Below are positions 1 to 7,728 of a stretch of DNA of 64,000 nt, piece after piece (within the stretch, counting starts at the first letter, position 1; each line of letters opens with the position of its first letter). Source of the DNA: Bacteroidales bacterium (GTDB lineage: Bacteria > Bacteroidota > Bacteroidia > Bacteroidales > VadinHA17); the NCBI GenBank assembly GCA_025454755.1, contig JALONV010000009.1, positions 17,789 through 81,788 on the forward strand, read 5' to 3'. Made by a program: the position numbers and the translations under genes. Below the pieces are notes generated by a model. The model was given only the letters and a program-made list of their open reading frames with translations. It had not been told where the DNA came from and did no database searches.

Positions 1-52
1 TTGTTAATTTTTGTTAATTTTATCTTGTTAAAACCTACCTGATTAACCCGGC

Positions 53-1168
53 ATGGATCTCACCCGCAAGATTCGCACCATGTTGATGGAGCAGCGCCTT
101 ATGTTTGTATACAGAGGCATTGTAACAAATGATAATTCCATACCCCTGCTGATGCTTCTTGAAAAAGAGATGGAGACCGCTGAATTCGGATTTGTAGGCC
201 GTAAAAGACTTTTTATGTTTGTTCTGGAGAGCCTTCAGAATGTTTCACGACACAGCAACGGGACGGTTCATTCAAATATGTCGCTGGTTGTCTATTCCAA
301 GCAAAGTGGAGGTTATACCGTTACGACCGGGAATGTCATTTCCACTGCCAATATAGAAGATCTTAAGAAGCGCCTCGATGAGATAAACAACCTGGCCACC
401 GATGAGATCAGGAATGTGTACAGGCAAATGCTGAGTAATTCAGAATTCAGCAGTAAGGGCGGCGCCGGGCTGGGCCTTATTGAAATGGCCAAGAAAACAG
501 GAAACAAACTCGATTATGACTTCCTGAAGCTCGACGATCAGAACTCATACTTTATCCTGAGCAAAACTGTTGATTCTGAAGGAACCGGTGTTCATTTCAG
601 TAACAACGAAAAACCTTTTCACGGGAAGGCCGTGTCACAACTCGAAAGAATCATGGCAGATAACAATATCTATCTTCTCTGGTCGGGACATATTACTCCG
701 GATGTCGGAAAAGAGGTTATTTCATTTACCGAGACGAAGCTCTCTGAAGATGATATTGAAGCAAACCTGAGAAGGAGGGTATTCAGCATTCTTGTCGAGA
801 TAATAGAGAATGTGGCAAAATACAGTCCGGGGAAGGAGGCTGAAGAGAAATTCGGAATGCCTGTGGCAATGATAAGGTTTGAGAATAAAACATACTCTCT
901 TACAACAGGCAACCTTATCCTTAATGAAAAAGTCGCTCATCTGAAGGAAAAACTCGAACTGATCAATCAGTACGACAAAATAGGACTCAAGGAATTATTC
1001 AGGAAATCTCTTTCAGGCCAGACAATAAATTCTGAAAGCACCGGCAACATGGGTTTGATAGATATGGCAAGAAAATCAGGGAGCAAGCTGGCATACGAAT
1101 TTGAAGAAATAAACGACCAGTTTTCCTATTACACCCTTACCGTTAAGGTTGAGGATAGACCTCTTTAA
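53..1168 (+). CDS. Tandem SiaB-like (DUF6272) protein kinase/ATPase
   Basis: This 371-residue cytoplasmic protein contains two copies of the same histidine-kinase-like ATPase module. Copy 1 spans about residues 10-172 and copy 2 about 195-368. Each copy has an N-box-like motif (LQNVSRHS with Asn63; IIENVAKYS with Asn253), a TTGN turn (residues 91-94 and 285-288) and a Gly-rich lid (GAGLGLIEMAKKTG; TGNMGLIDMARKSG). In the known Sia system, SiaB phosphorylates the STAS-like protein SiaC and so tunes diguanylate cyclase activity and surface growth. The usual family member is a single domain of about 180 residues, so the duplication is unusual. A SiaC/DUF1987 partner would be expected upstream, outside the window. 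In-frame stops just 5' show that the start is complete. The gene converges on lpxH with a 4-bp overlap at TTAA. Family call is fairly sure; substrate is inference. Confidence 0.75.
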   Translation: MDLTRKIRTMLMEQRLMFVYRGIVTNDNSIPLLMLLEKEMETAEFGFVGRKRLFMFVLESLQNVSRHSNGTVHSNMSLVVYSKQSGGYTVTTGNVISTANIEDLKKRLDEINNLATDEIRNVYRQMLSNSEFSSKGGAGLGLIEMAKKTGNKLDYDFLKLDDQNSYFILSKTVDSEGTGVHFSNNEKPFHGKAVSQLERIMADNNIYLLWSGHITPDVGKEVISFTETKLSEDDIEANLRRRVFSILVEIIENVAKYSPGKEAEEKFGMPVAMIRFENKTYSLTTGNLILNEKVAHLKEKLELINQYDKIGLKELFRKSLSGQTINSESTGNMGLIDMARKSGSKLAYEFEEINDQFSYYTLTVKVEDRPL

Positions 1169-1911
1169 TCAAAAATTATGAGATTCAGGGTATTGCCATC
1201 CCATTCGGCATAACTGCTGTGTTTTATCCAGTCACCGAGAAAAATAATTTCTCCATCCTCTTTCATTTGGTATGTCATTGCCATGTGTCGATGTCCGAAA
1301 ACGAAATAATCCATTTTTTCCTTTGCTGAAACAGATGAAGCGTACCTGATCAGATCCTCTTTATCTTCTCCCAGAAAATCAAGCGAAATGCCTTTTCCAA
1401 GTCTCGAGCTGAGAGACCATTTGTGCCCGATACCAACACCGATTGAGGGATGAAGTGCTGAATAGAGAATCCTGAGAGGTCTGTTGTGGAATATCCACAG
1501 GAGTATCTTATAACCAACGCTTTTCGATCCGAGTCCCTCACCATGGGCCAGATGAAATTTCTTCCCGTTAAAGGAAGTTGTCAGCGGACCGGTATGCACA
1601 ATGATCCCGCACTCTTTTGTAAGATAATCGCCAACCCACATGTCATGATTTCCGGTAAAGAAATGGACCGGAATGCCTGAATCGGTAATTGAAGCAACCT
1701 TACCCAGGAATCTCGTAAATCCGCGCGGAACGACGAGTTTGTACTCCCACCAGAAATCAAAAATATCGCCCATCAGGTAAATCTCTTCAGCTTCCCCGGC
1801 AACCGTGTCGAGCCAACCGACAATTTTCTTCTCCCGCTCAATAGGTGAGGTGCCTGCGCTGAGGCCAAGATGAAAATCGGATGCAAAAAATATTTTTCCG
1901 GGATGGGCCAT
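1165..1911 (-). CDS. lpxH: UDP-2,3-diacylglucosamine pyrophosphatase-like metallophosphoesterase
   Basis: This 248-residue calcineurin-like phosphoesterase probably hydrolyses UDP-2,3-diacylglucosamine to lipid X in lipid A synthesis at the inner membrane. The metal-binding motifs appear in LpxH order: SDFHLG near residue 11, GDIFDFWWEY near 49, GNHDMW near 87, AHGEG near 122 and GHRH near the C-terminus. The length matches LpxH (about 240). It starts 8 bp after the TlpA-like gene at 1920 and probably shares its transcript. Its stop overlaps that of the SiaB-like gene at a single TTAA. Other phosphoesterases share the fold, but the FDFWWEY signature and the length favour LpxH. Confidence 0.85.
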   Translation of the reverse strand: MAHPGKIFFASDFHLGLSAGTSPIEREKKIVGWLDTVAGEAEEIYLMGDIFDFWWEYKLVVPRGFTRFLGKVASITDSGIPVHFFTGNHDMWVGDYLTKECGIIVHTGPLTTSFNGKKFHLAHGEGLGSKSVGYKILLWIFHNRPLRILYSALHPSIGVGIGHKWSLSSRLGKGISLDFLGEDKEDLIRYASSVSAKEKMDYFVFGHRHMAMTYQMKEDGEIIFLGDWIKHSSYAEWDGNTLNLIIFD

Positions 1912-1919
1912 GCCTGTTA

Positions 1920-3080
1920 TCAGTTGTTGAGTAATTGTAAAAGTCTAAGCTGAAGCGCTTTTCCGTGAAGGTTTGATTCAATGATATTTCCTTTCGGATC
2001 GAACAGGTAATTGGCAGGAACGGATTTTACATTGAACAGCAATGCATTTCTTGGATTTTCCGGATCATCTTCCCTCGTGCTTATCCATGGAAGCTCATCG
2101 AACTTTACTGCAGCCTTCCATTTTGCCTCATCGGTATCGAGACTGATCTGGTATATCTCGAATCCCTTTTTATTGTAGATTTTATAAAACTCTTTCAACT
2201 GCAAATTTTCAGCAATACAATCCCTTGATTCTGACGACCAGAAAGCCAGCAGGACATATTTCCCCCTCAGGGATGACAGAGCTACGATCCTGCCGTTTAT
2301 ATCCTTCAATACCGGATCAAGCTTTGTTTCAGGAAGATTCTCAACCAGCTGATTCAGCTTTATGGCATTCAATTCCCTTATTCCCTCCTCCAAAGATTTA
2401 ACCAGCGCTTTTGTATGTCTTGAGTCTGGATAATAACGTGTTAGTGAATCAGAAGCGATTTTCAGATACTGAAGATCATATTTGTCATAAAGCACATAAG
2501 TCTTGTCATTCAGTTTCTGGTAGAGAGCTTTTATCGTGGCAAGGGATGTGATATTTTTGACCACAAATTCAATATTGAAACGTCTTTGAGCCTTTGCAAT
2601 AGCCAGAGCTTCCTGTGAAAGCTTTTCCTGGACAGCAGCCGCTTCCGGTTCCGTGGATGCTTTTTTGAACAGTATATCGAGCGAGTCCAGCTTTCGCCTG
2701 GTATCAAGCAGTTTATAATCAAGTGTCTGAACCAGTTCAGAACCCTCAGAACCTTCAACAGCATAATTCAGATAGAGATTTTCATCAGCAAATGTCAGGT
2801 TTATTTTCTCCCCGGGTTCTGCAAGAAGAGTCATAAAATTGGTCGGAGAGAAACCTGCCTGGTAGAAATCGGGTTCTGTAGCTTTTATCCTGATCCTGAA
2901 TCTTCCATTACTGCTGATCTTTGCTGAATCGATGAATTCTATGCTATTGATATCAACTTTAGTTATAGTAATATATTCATGAGTGTGGTCCTTTATTGTC
3001 CCATTTACAGTAAACGAATCATTCTTCCTGCATCCGGAAAGGATGGCAAGAGGGATTAGAAGGAGCAGTATTTTTTTCAT
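1920..3080 (-). CDS. DUF4369/TlpA-like lipoprotein with degenerate redox motif
   Basis: This 386-residue lipoprotein has a lipobox (LSGC, Cys17) that should anchor it in the cell envelope. Residues about 22-115 resemble the DUF4369 domain, then comes a helical linker, and the last 140 residues have a thioredoxin/TlpA fold. The redox site reads FWSSESRDC: the first catalytic Cys is Ser285 and only Cys288 remains, and the Trp before the first Cys is Glu. An intact family member would have WCxxC, so classical disulfide reduction is unlikely. It is a paralog of the neighbour at 3119-4288, which keeps CxxC; 38 bp separates them. It could be a chaperone-like or mixed-disulfide-trapping partner, or a drifting copy. 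The fold is secure, the function unknown. Confidence 0.8.
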   Translation of the reverse strand: MKKILLLLIPLAILSGCRKNDSFTVNGTIKDHTHEYITITKVDINSIEFIDSAKISSNGRFRIRIKATEPDFYQAGFSPTNFMTLLAEPGEKINLTFADENLYLNYAVEGSEGSELVQTLDYKLLDTRRKLDSLDILFKKASTEPEAAAVQEKLSQEALAIAKAQRRFNIEFVVKNITSLATIKALYQKLNDKTYVLYDKYDLQYLKIASDSLTRYYPDSRHTKALVKSLEEGIRELNAIKLNQLVENLPETKLDPVLKDINGRIVALSSLRGKYVLLAFWSSESRDCIAENLQLKEFYKIYNKKGFEIYQISLDTDEAKWKAAVKFDELPWISTREDDPENPRNALLFNVKSVPANYLFDPKGNIIESNLHGKALQLRLLQLLNN

Positions 3081-3118
3081 CAGCTAATTATTAAAAGCAG
3101 AGCTATGTATCTGATTTT

Positions 3119-4288
3119 TCAATTTTTGAACAGTTCGGCAAGTTTTCTCTGCAGCATTTCGCCTCGCAGGTTGGACGCAATCACACGGCCTTCCCTGTCG
3201 AGAAGAAAATTATTTGGTATTTGCTCCAGCTTATATAACGGTACAACCACCGATTGCCAGTATTTAAGATCGCTTACATGTATCCATCTGTCCAGATTAT
3301 CTTCCCGGATACCTTTGATCCAGGCTTCTTTCGTCTTGTCGAGCGATACCTGGTAGATCTGGAATCCACGGTTATGATATTTATCGTATGCATCGACAAG
3401 ATTCGGATTCTCATCCCTGCAGGGTTTGCACCATGCTGCCCAGAAATCCAGCAAAACAATATTTCCTCTCGTTGAGGAGAGCTTAACCGTATCACCCTCT
3501 GTATCAGGCAAGGCGATCTCAGGCGCCTGAACACTCTCATATAGCACAGGAGATCTTAGCTTTTGGGCTTCTATTTCTGATTTCAGTCCCTGGACCTGTT
3601 CATGAAGTGATTTTACCGGTTCATAATCAGGATATAAGCGGGAAAGCGAAGAGTCAACCTTAATGAAATATTCGATATCTTTTTCAGGATGAAGTATATA
3701 CTCGCCGGGAGCCACCTGCTGGTACAGGGCAACCAGGCTGACAAGAGAATTCAGGTTATTATCAATATATTCCTTTGTATACCTGTTCAGATCGTCAATC
3801 TGGATCTGTGCCAGGCTGTCGAGCCTGTCCATTACCACCGCCAGCTGGTCGGCTCCAAGGTTCTGGATGTAAACGTCATAAAGCTTCTTCAGCTGGTTGA
3901 TTGTTTTCAGAAGGCGCTTGTTATATTCGTTCATCAGCTCAGTGCCCTTTGATCCGGTAATTGATGCAGGATAATTGAGTGAATCCTGGTATGATTTTAC
4001 AGTTATGTTCTGTCCGGGTTCCAGGAGCATTGTAAGGAAATTAGTCTCATCTGTCTTTATAAGGTAAAATGAGGGATACTCTATCTTCCTTCTGAATAAA
4101 AATGTACCATCTTCCTCAATAATTGCCGAGTCGACTGTTATAAGTTCAGTGGACCTGAGTTCATCGAGATATAGAAATACCCCGTTTGCGGGAGCTAAAA
4201 GTTTGCCGTTAATCTCAATATTGTTATTTTTACAGCCTGCAGCAATCAGGGCAGTCAATAACAAGAAAGTGGCTATTTTAATCATCAA
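3119..4288 (-). CDS. TlpA family thiol-disulfide reductase with DUF4369 domain (lipoprotein)
   Basis: This 389-residue envelope lipoprotein has its lipobox AAGC at Cys19. A DUF4369-like beta domain covers about residues 22-115, followed by a helical region and a TlpA/thioredoxin domain from about 250. The active site FWAAWCKPC has both cysteines (Cys287, Cys290), so it should reduce or resolve disulfides in exported proteins. The cis-Pro region lies near LEQIPNNFLLD, and the conserved Lys/Arg-rich end is present. It is the first gene of a minus-strand run with its paralog (1920-3080) and lpxH. A -7 element (4329-4336) sits about 40 bp upstream. The family is abundant in Bacteroidota; the physiological substrate cannot be read from sequence. 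Confidence 0.88.
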   Translation of the reverse strand: MMIKIATFLLLTALIAAGCKNNNIEINGKLLAPANGVFLYLDELRSTELITVDSAIIEEDGTFLFRRKIEYPSFYLIKTDETNFLTMLLEPGQNITVKSYQDSLNYPASITGSKGTELMNEYNKRLLKTINQLKKLYDVYIQNLGADQLAVVMDRLDSLAQIQIDDLNRYTKEYIDNNLNSLVSLVALYQQVAPGEYILHPEKDIEYFIKVDSSLSRLYPDYEPVKSLHEQVQGLKSEIEAQKLRSPVLYESVQAPEIALPDTEGDTVKLSSTRGNIVLLDFWAAWCKPCRDENPNLVDAYDKYHNRGFQIYQVSLDKTKEAWIKGIREDNLDRWIHVSDLKYWQSVVVPLYKLEQIPNNFLLDREGRVIASNLRGEMLQRKLAELFKN

Positions 4289-4328
4289 TCAGCAGGTTAA
4301 TTAGTACTCTTTTAAAATTATTGAACTG

Positions 4329-4336
4329 CAAAGTTA
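4329..4336 (-). promoter_or_regulatory. -7 element for the TlpA-lpxH transcript
   Basis: On the minus strand this reads TAACTTTG, an exact match to the Bacteroidota -7 consensus TAnnTTTG, about 40 bp upstream of the start at 4288. No clear -33 TTTG lies at the usual spacing. Confidence 0.4.
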
Positions 4337-4400
4337 TTCATTTTTTTCACCGGCAGGCATGAGGGAAAAACTATTAATTTTTTTCCCCTTGTGCAGAGGG

Positions 4401-4432
4401 TTTGCAATGTTGGAGAAAAAATGTTATCTTAA
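4401..4432 (+). promoter_or_regulatory. Candidate promoter of the glycogen operon
   Basis: TTTG at 4401-4404 (-33) is followed after 20 bp by TATCTTAA at 4425-4432, which matches four of the six fixed bases of TAnnTTTG. The spacing is ideal for Bacteroidota. It supports starting the debranching enzyme at 4465 rather than at the upstream ATG at 4402, which lies inside the -33 element. Confidence 0.35.
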
Positions 4433-4464
4433 AAGACTTTTTTGTTAATACAAATTGTAATTAT

Positions 4465-6411
4465 ATGAGTTACATCAAGTTCGAAAAAGGACAAATTGTA
4501 AACCTGGAATATTCACTGGGAAGGGAAATGCTCCGGACAAACAGGGCCGGAACATATGCTTCCACAACAATTGTAGAATGTAATACCCGCAAATACCACG
4601 GATTGCTTATTTGTCCTGTCGATGAGCTTGGCGGAGGCAGATTTGTGCTGCTCTCCTCTCTTGATGTCACAGTAATTAATGAAAACCAGAGCTTTAACAT
4701 AGGGATCAGAAAATATAAAGGAGACTATTTCAGCCCCAAGGGACATAAATATCTTGAGGACTTTGCAACAGAGATCATACCGATGCGTATATTCCGGGTG
4801 GGCAATGTACTGCTGAAAATGGAACGACTCCTTGTTCATTATGAGGAACAGCTGATTGTAAGATATACAGTTCTTGAAGCCAGCGAAAAGATGAAACTGC
4901 AGTTAAGGCCCTTTCTGGCTTTCCGCAGCATCCATGAGCTTACTCATGCAAATCTTTCCGCAAATACCAAGATAGAGCCGGTAAAGAACGGTATACGGTC
5001 GAAACTGTATGACGGATTCCCTTATCTGAACATGCAATTTTCAACAAAAGCCGAATTTGTTCATGTTCCCGACTGGTACCTCGGCGTTGAATATCTGGAG
5101 GAGCAAAGAAGGGGCTACGACTATTCAGAAGATCTCTTTACTCCGGGTTTCTTTGAACTGGAAGCAAAGAAAGGCGATGAAATCATATTCTCTGCTTCCA
5201 CAAAAGAGGAGAGCCCTGCAGGCTTAAAAGCTAAATTCGAAAAGAATATTACAGGAAAAATCCCACGCGACAATTTTGTCGATTGCCTGAGGAATGCCGC
5301 CCAGCAGTTTGTTGAAAAAAGGGGAGGCGATACGCTTATTATTGCAGGCTATCCATGGTTCGGAGCCTGGGGACGGGATACATTCATCTCACTGCCGGGC
5401 ATTGCACTCGCGCGCCGCAAACTTGACCTTTATGGTGATGTTCTTGACACACAGGTAAAAAGAATGAAGGACGGATTGTTCCCGAATATGGGAACAGCCG
5501 GTCATTATGCATTCAATTCCGTTGATGCTCCGCTCTGGTTTTTCTGGGCACTCCAGCAATATGTGCTGAATGGCGGAAAGGATTGCATCAAACGCTATGG
5601 GGAAGCTGCAAAATCTGTCCTTAATGCCTATAAAAACGGAACAGCCTATAATATACATGTGAGGGAAAATGGTCTGGTATATGCCGATGCCCCGGGTAAA
5701 TCTCTTACATGGATGGATGCCGTTGTCAACGGAGTTCCTGTTACACCGCGACGCGGATATGCAGTTGAAATAAATGCCCTCTGGTATAATGCCGTATGTT
5801 TTACCATTGAAATGGCAAAATCGGAAAAAGACAAACAGTTTATTAAGGAATATGACTATCTGCCGGAACTCATTAAAAAATCCTTTCTTGACTTGTTCTG
5901 GGATGAGAAAAAAGGATACCTGGCCGATTATGTAAATGATCAGGAGGGAAAGAACTTCTTTAAGAGACCCAATATGGTAATTGCCGTTTCACTTCCCTGG
6001 TCTATGCTCGATAAGGAACAGATGAAAAAAGTTCTTGATGTTGCTGATAAAGAACTTGTGACGCCAAGAGGACTCAGAACTCTTTCTCCGGGCCATAAAT
6101 TATACAAAGGTATCTATTACGGGAACCAGGAGGCCAGGGATAATGCGTATCATCAGGGTACGGTGTGGCCCTGGTTGTTTGGACCTTTCTGCGAAGGATG
6201 GCTGAAAGTTTATGGCAAACAGGGAGTTCAGAAAGTGAGGAACCTGATATTCGGACTCGAAGAATGTATGAGTGAACATGGTGTCAGCACGTTGTCAGAA
6301 ATACACGACGGTGATCCGCCTCATGCACCCCGCGGAGCAATCTCACAGGCATGGAGTGTTGGCGAGGTGCTGAGGATCATAGAGTTGCTGGGGAACGATT
6401 ATTCTAATTAG
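4465..6411 (+). CDS. Glycogen debranching enzyme (amylo-alpha-1,6-glucosidase family)
   Basis: This 648-residue cytoplasmic enzyme should hydrolyse alpha-1,6 branch stubs of glycogen. The N-terminal third is the bacterial debranching-enzyme beta domain (SLGREMLRTNRAGTYASTT). The rest is an (alpha/alpha)6 barrel with the signature YPWFGAWGRDTFISLPG around residue 310, and later TWMDAVV and HQGTVWPWLFG, which carry the acidic and aromatic active-site residues of the family. The start at 4465 (MSYIKFEKGQ) is preferred over 4402, because the extra 21 residues are Cys/Asn-rich, unlike the family, and cover promoter sequence. It is the first gene of a tight four-gene operon (15 bp to the next gene). 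Confidence 0.92.
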   Translation: MSYIKFEKGQIVNLEYSLGREMLRTNRAGTYASTTIVECNTRKYHGLLICPVDELGGGRFVLLSSLDVTVINENQSFNIGIRKYKGDYFSPKGHKYLEDFATEIIPMRIFRVGNVLLKMERLLVHYEEQLIVRYTVLEASEKMKLQLRPFLAFRSIHELTHANLSANTKIEPVKNGIRSKLYDGFPYLNMQFSTKAEFVHVPDWYLGVEYLEEQRRGYDYSEDLFTPGFFELEAKKGDEIIFSASTKEESPAGLKAKFEKNITGKIPRDNFVDCLRNAAQQFVEKRGGDTLIIAGYPWFGAWGRDTFISLPGIALARRKLDLYGDVLDTQVKRMKDGLFPNMGTAGHYAFNSVDAPLWFFWALQQYVLNGGKDCIKRYGEAAKSVLNAYKNGTAYNIHVRENGLVYADAPGKSLTWMDAVVNGVPVTPRRGYAVEINALWYNAVCFTIEMAKSEKDKQFIKEYDYLPELIKKSFLDLFWDEKKGYLADYVNDQEGKNFFKRPNMVIAVSLPWSMLDKEQMKKVLDVADKELVTPRGLRTLSPGHKLYKGIYYGNQEARDNAYHQGTVWPWLFGPFCEGWLKVYGKQGVQKVRNLIFGLEECMSEHGVSTLSEIHDGDPPHAPRGAISQAWSVGEVLRIIELLGNDYSN

Positions 6412-6426
6412 TTAAAGAGGCAGGAT

Positions 6427-7719
6427 ATGCGTGTGTTAATGTTCGGATGGGAATTTCCGCCTCATATCTCAGGCGGATTGGGGACGGCAAGTTACGGCCT
6501 TACAAAGGGTATGACCACACTCGATGACCTGGAGGTGATATTCGTAGTGCCTAAAACATGGGGCGATGAAGATCAGAGTGTTGTCAGGCTGATCGGTGCC
6601 AATAAAGTGCCAGTTGCATTCAAACATATCTATTACAAGGGTATCAGAAGGCCAATTGAAAAAATTGAAGTCTCCTCTAAAATCATACCATATACCGATC
6701 CGGAAGATTTTTGGAAAGTCACAAGATCAGAAGTAACAGGGCACAAATTATATATCCAGACTAACAGAAAAGGCATGGTGGATTTCTCCGGCAGGTATGA
6801 CAGCAACCTGCTGGATGAGATCTATAAATATTCGATTGTCGCATCTGTCATTGCCGAAGAGAATGAATTTGATGTCATCCATGCCCATGATTGGCTTGCA
6901 TATCCCGCAGGGATAGCAGCCATGGAGGTTTCAGGCAAGCCGCTTGTGATCCATGTTCATGCTACTGACTTTGACAGAAGCGGAGGAAATGTCAATCCCG
7001 ACGTATACCGTATTGAAAAACAGGGCATGGATGCCGCATCCAAAATAATCACGGTAAGCAACCTGACAAGGGATATAGTCATAAACAAGTACGGGATACA
7101 TCCCGACAAGGTTGAAACAGTATATAATGCCGTTGAACCTGTCAATTTCACAGAGGATATTGTTGTAAACAAGGGTTTTGATGAAAAGGTGGTCACATTT
7201 CTCGGCAGGATAACCCTGCAAAAGGGACCGGAATATTTTATTGAGGCTGCATATAAAGTCCTCAAGGTGATGAAGAATGTAAGATTCGTAATGGCCGGTT
7301 CCGGCGATATGATGGAGAGGATGATGAGAAGAGCCGCCTCACTCAGGATAACAGACCGGTTTCATTTCACCGGATTCCTGAAGGGAAAAGATGTCTTTAC
7401 CATGCTGACAATGAGCGATGTTTATATAATGCCATCTGTGTCAGAACCTTTTGGCATCTCTCCCCTCGAAGCCATGCAGTCAAATGTGCCTGTCATTATT
7501 AGTAAGCAATCGGGAGTGGCTGAGATACTCACTCATGCAGTGAAGACCGATTTCTGGGATATTGATGCGATGGCAGATGCTATCTATGGCATATTGAACT
7601 ATCCGGCGCTGTCAAACATGTTCATAAAGAATGGCAAGGAAGAGGTTATAAGGCTGAAATGGGACAACTCGGCAAGACATGTAAAAGATATTTACGAAAG
7701 AGTCATTTGGCATAAATAA
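6427..7719 (+). CDS. GT4 glycosyltransferase, glycogen-synthase-like
   Basis: This 430-residue GT-B enzyme opens with MRVLMFGWEFPPHISGGLG, the donor/acceptor loop typical of starch/glycogen synthase-like GT4/GT5 proteins. HAHDWLAYPAG lies mid N-domain. The C-domain has LGRITLQKGPEYF and the E-x7-E signature in SEPFGISPLEAMQ. It is likely to transfer glucose from a nucleotide sugar to an alpha-1,4-glucan in the cytoplasm. It sits between the debranching enzyme and GH57 with gaps of 15 and 9 bp. Donor preference (ADP- or UDP-glucose) cannot be told. The operon also encodes an unrelated GT3 synthase at 9307, so this enzyme may have a distinct priming or maltooligosaccharide role. Confidence 0.85.
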   Translation: MRVLMFGWEFPPHISGGLGTASYGLTKGMTTLDDLEVIFVVPKTWGDEDQSVVRLIGANKVPVAFKHIYYKGIRRPIEKIEVSSKIIPYTDPEDFWKVTRSEVTGHKLYIQTNRKGMVDFSGRYDSNLLDEIYKYSIVASVIAEENEFDVIHAHDWLAYPAGIAAMEVSGKPLVIHVHATDFDRSGGNVNPDVYRIEKQGMDAASKIITVSNLTRDIVINKYGIHPDKVETVYNAVEPVNFTEDIVVNKGFDEKVVTFLGRITLQKGPEYFIEAAYKVLKVMKNVRFVMAGSGDMMERMMRRAASLRITDRFHFTGFLKGKDVFTMLTMSDVYIMPSVSEPFGISPLEAMQSNVPVIISKQSGVAEILTHAVKTDFWDIDAMADAIYGILNYPALSNMFIKNGKEEVIRLKWDNSARHVKDIYERVIWHK

Positions 7720-7728
7720 GAATAAATC

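Noticed and set aside
4402-4464. Earlier start for the debranching enzyme
   Set aside because: It covers the predicted promoter and adds residues absent from the family.
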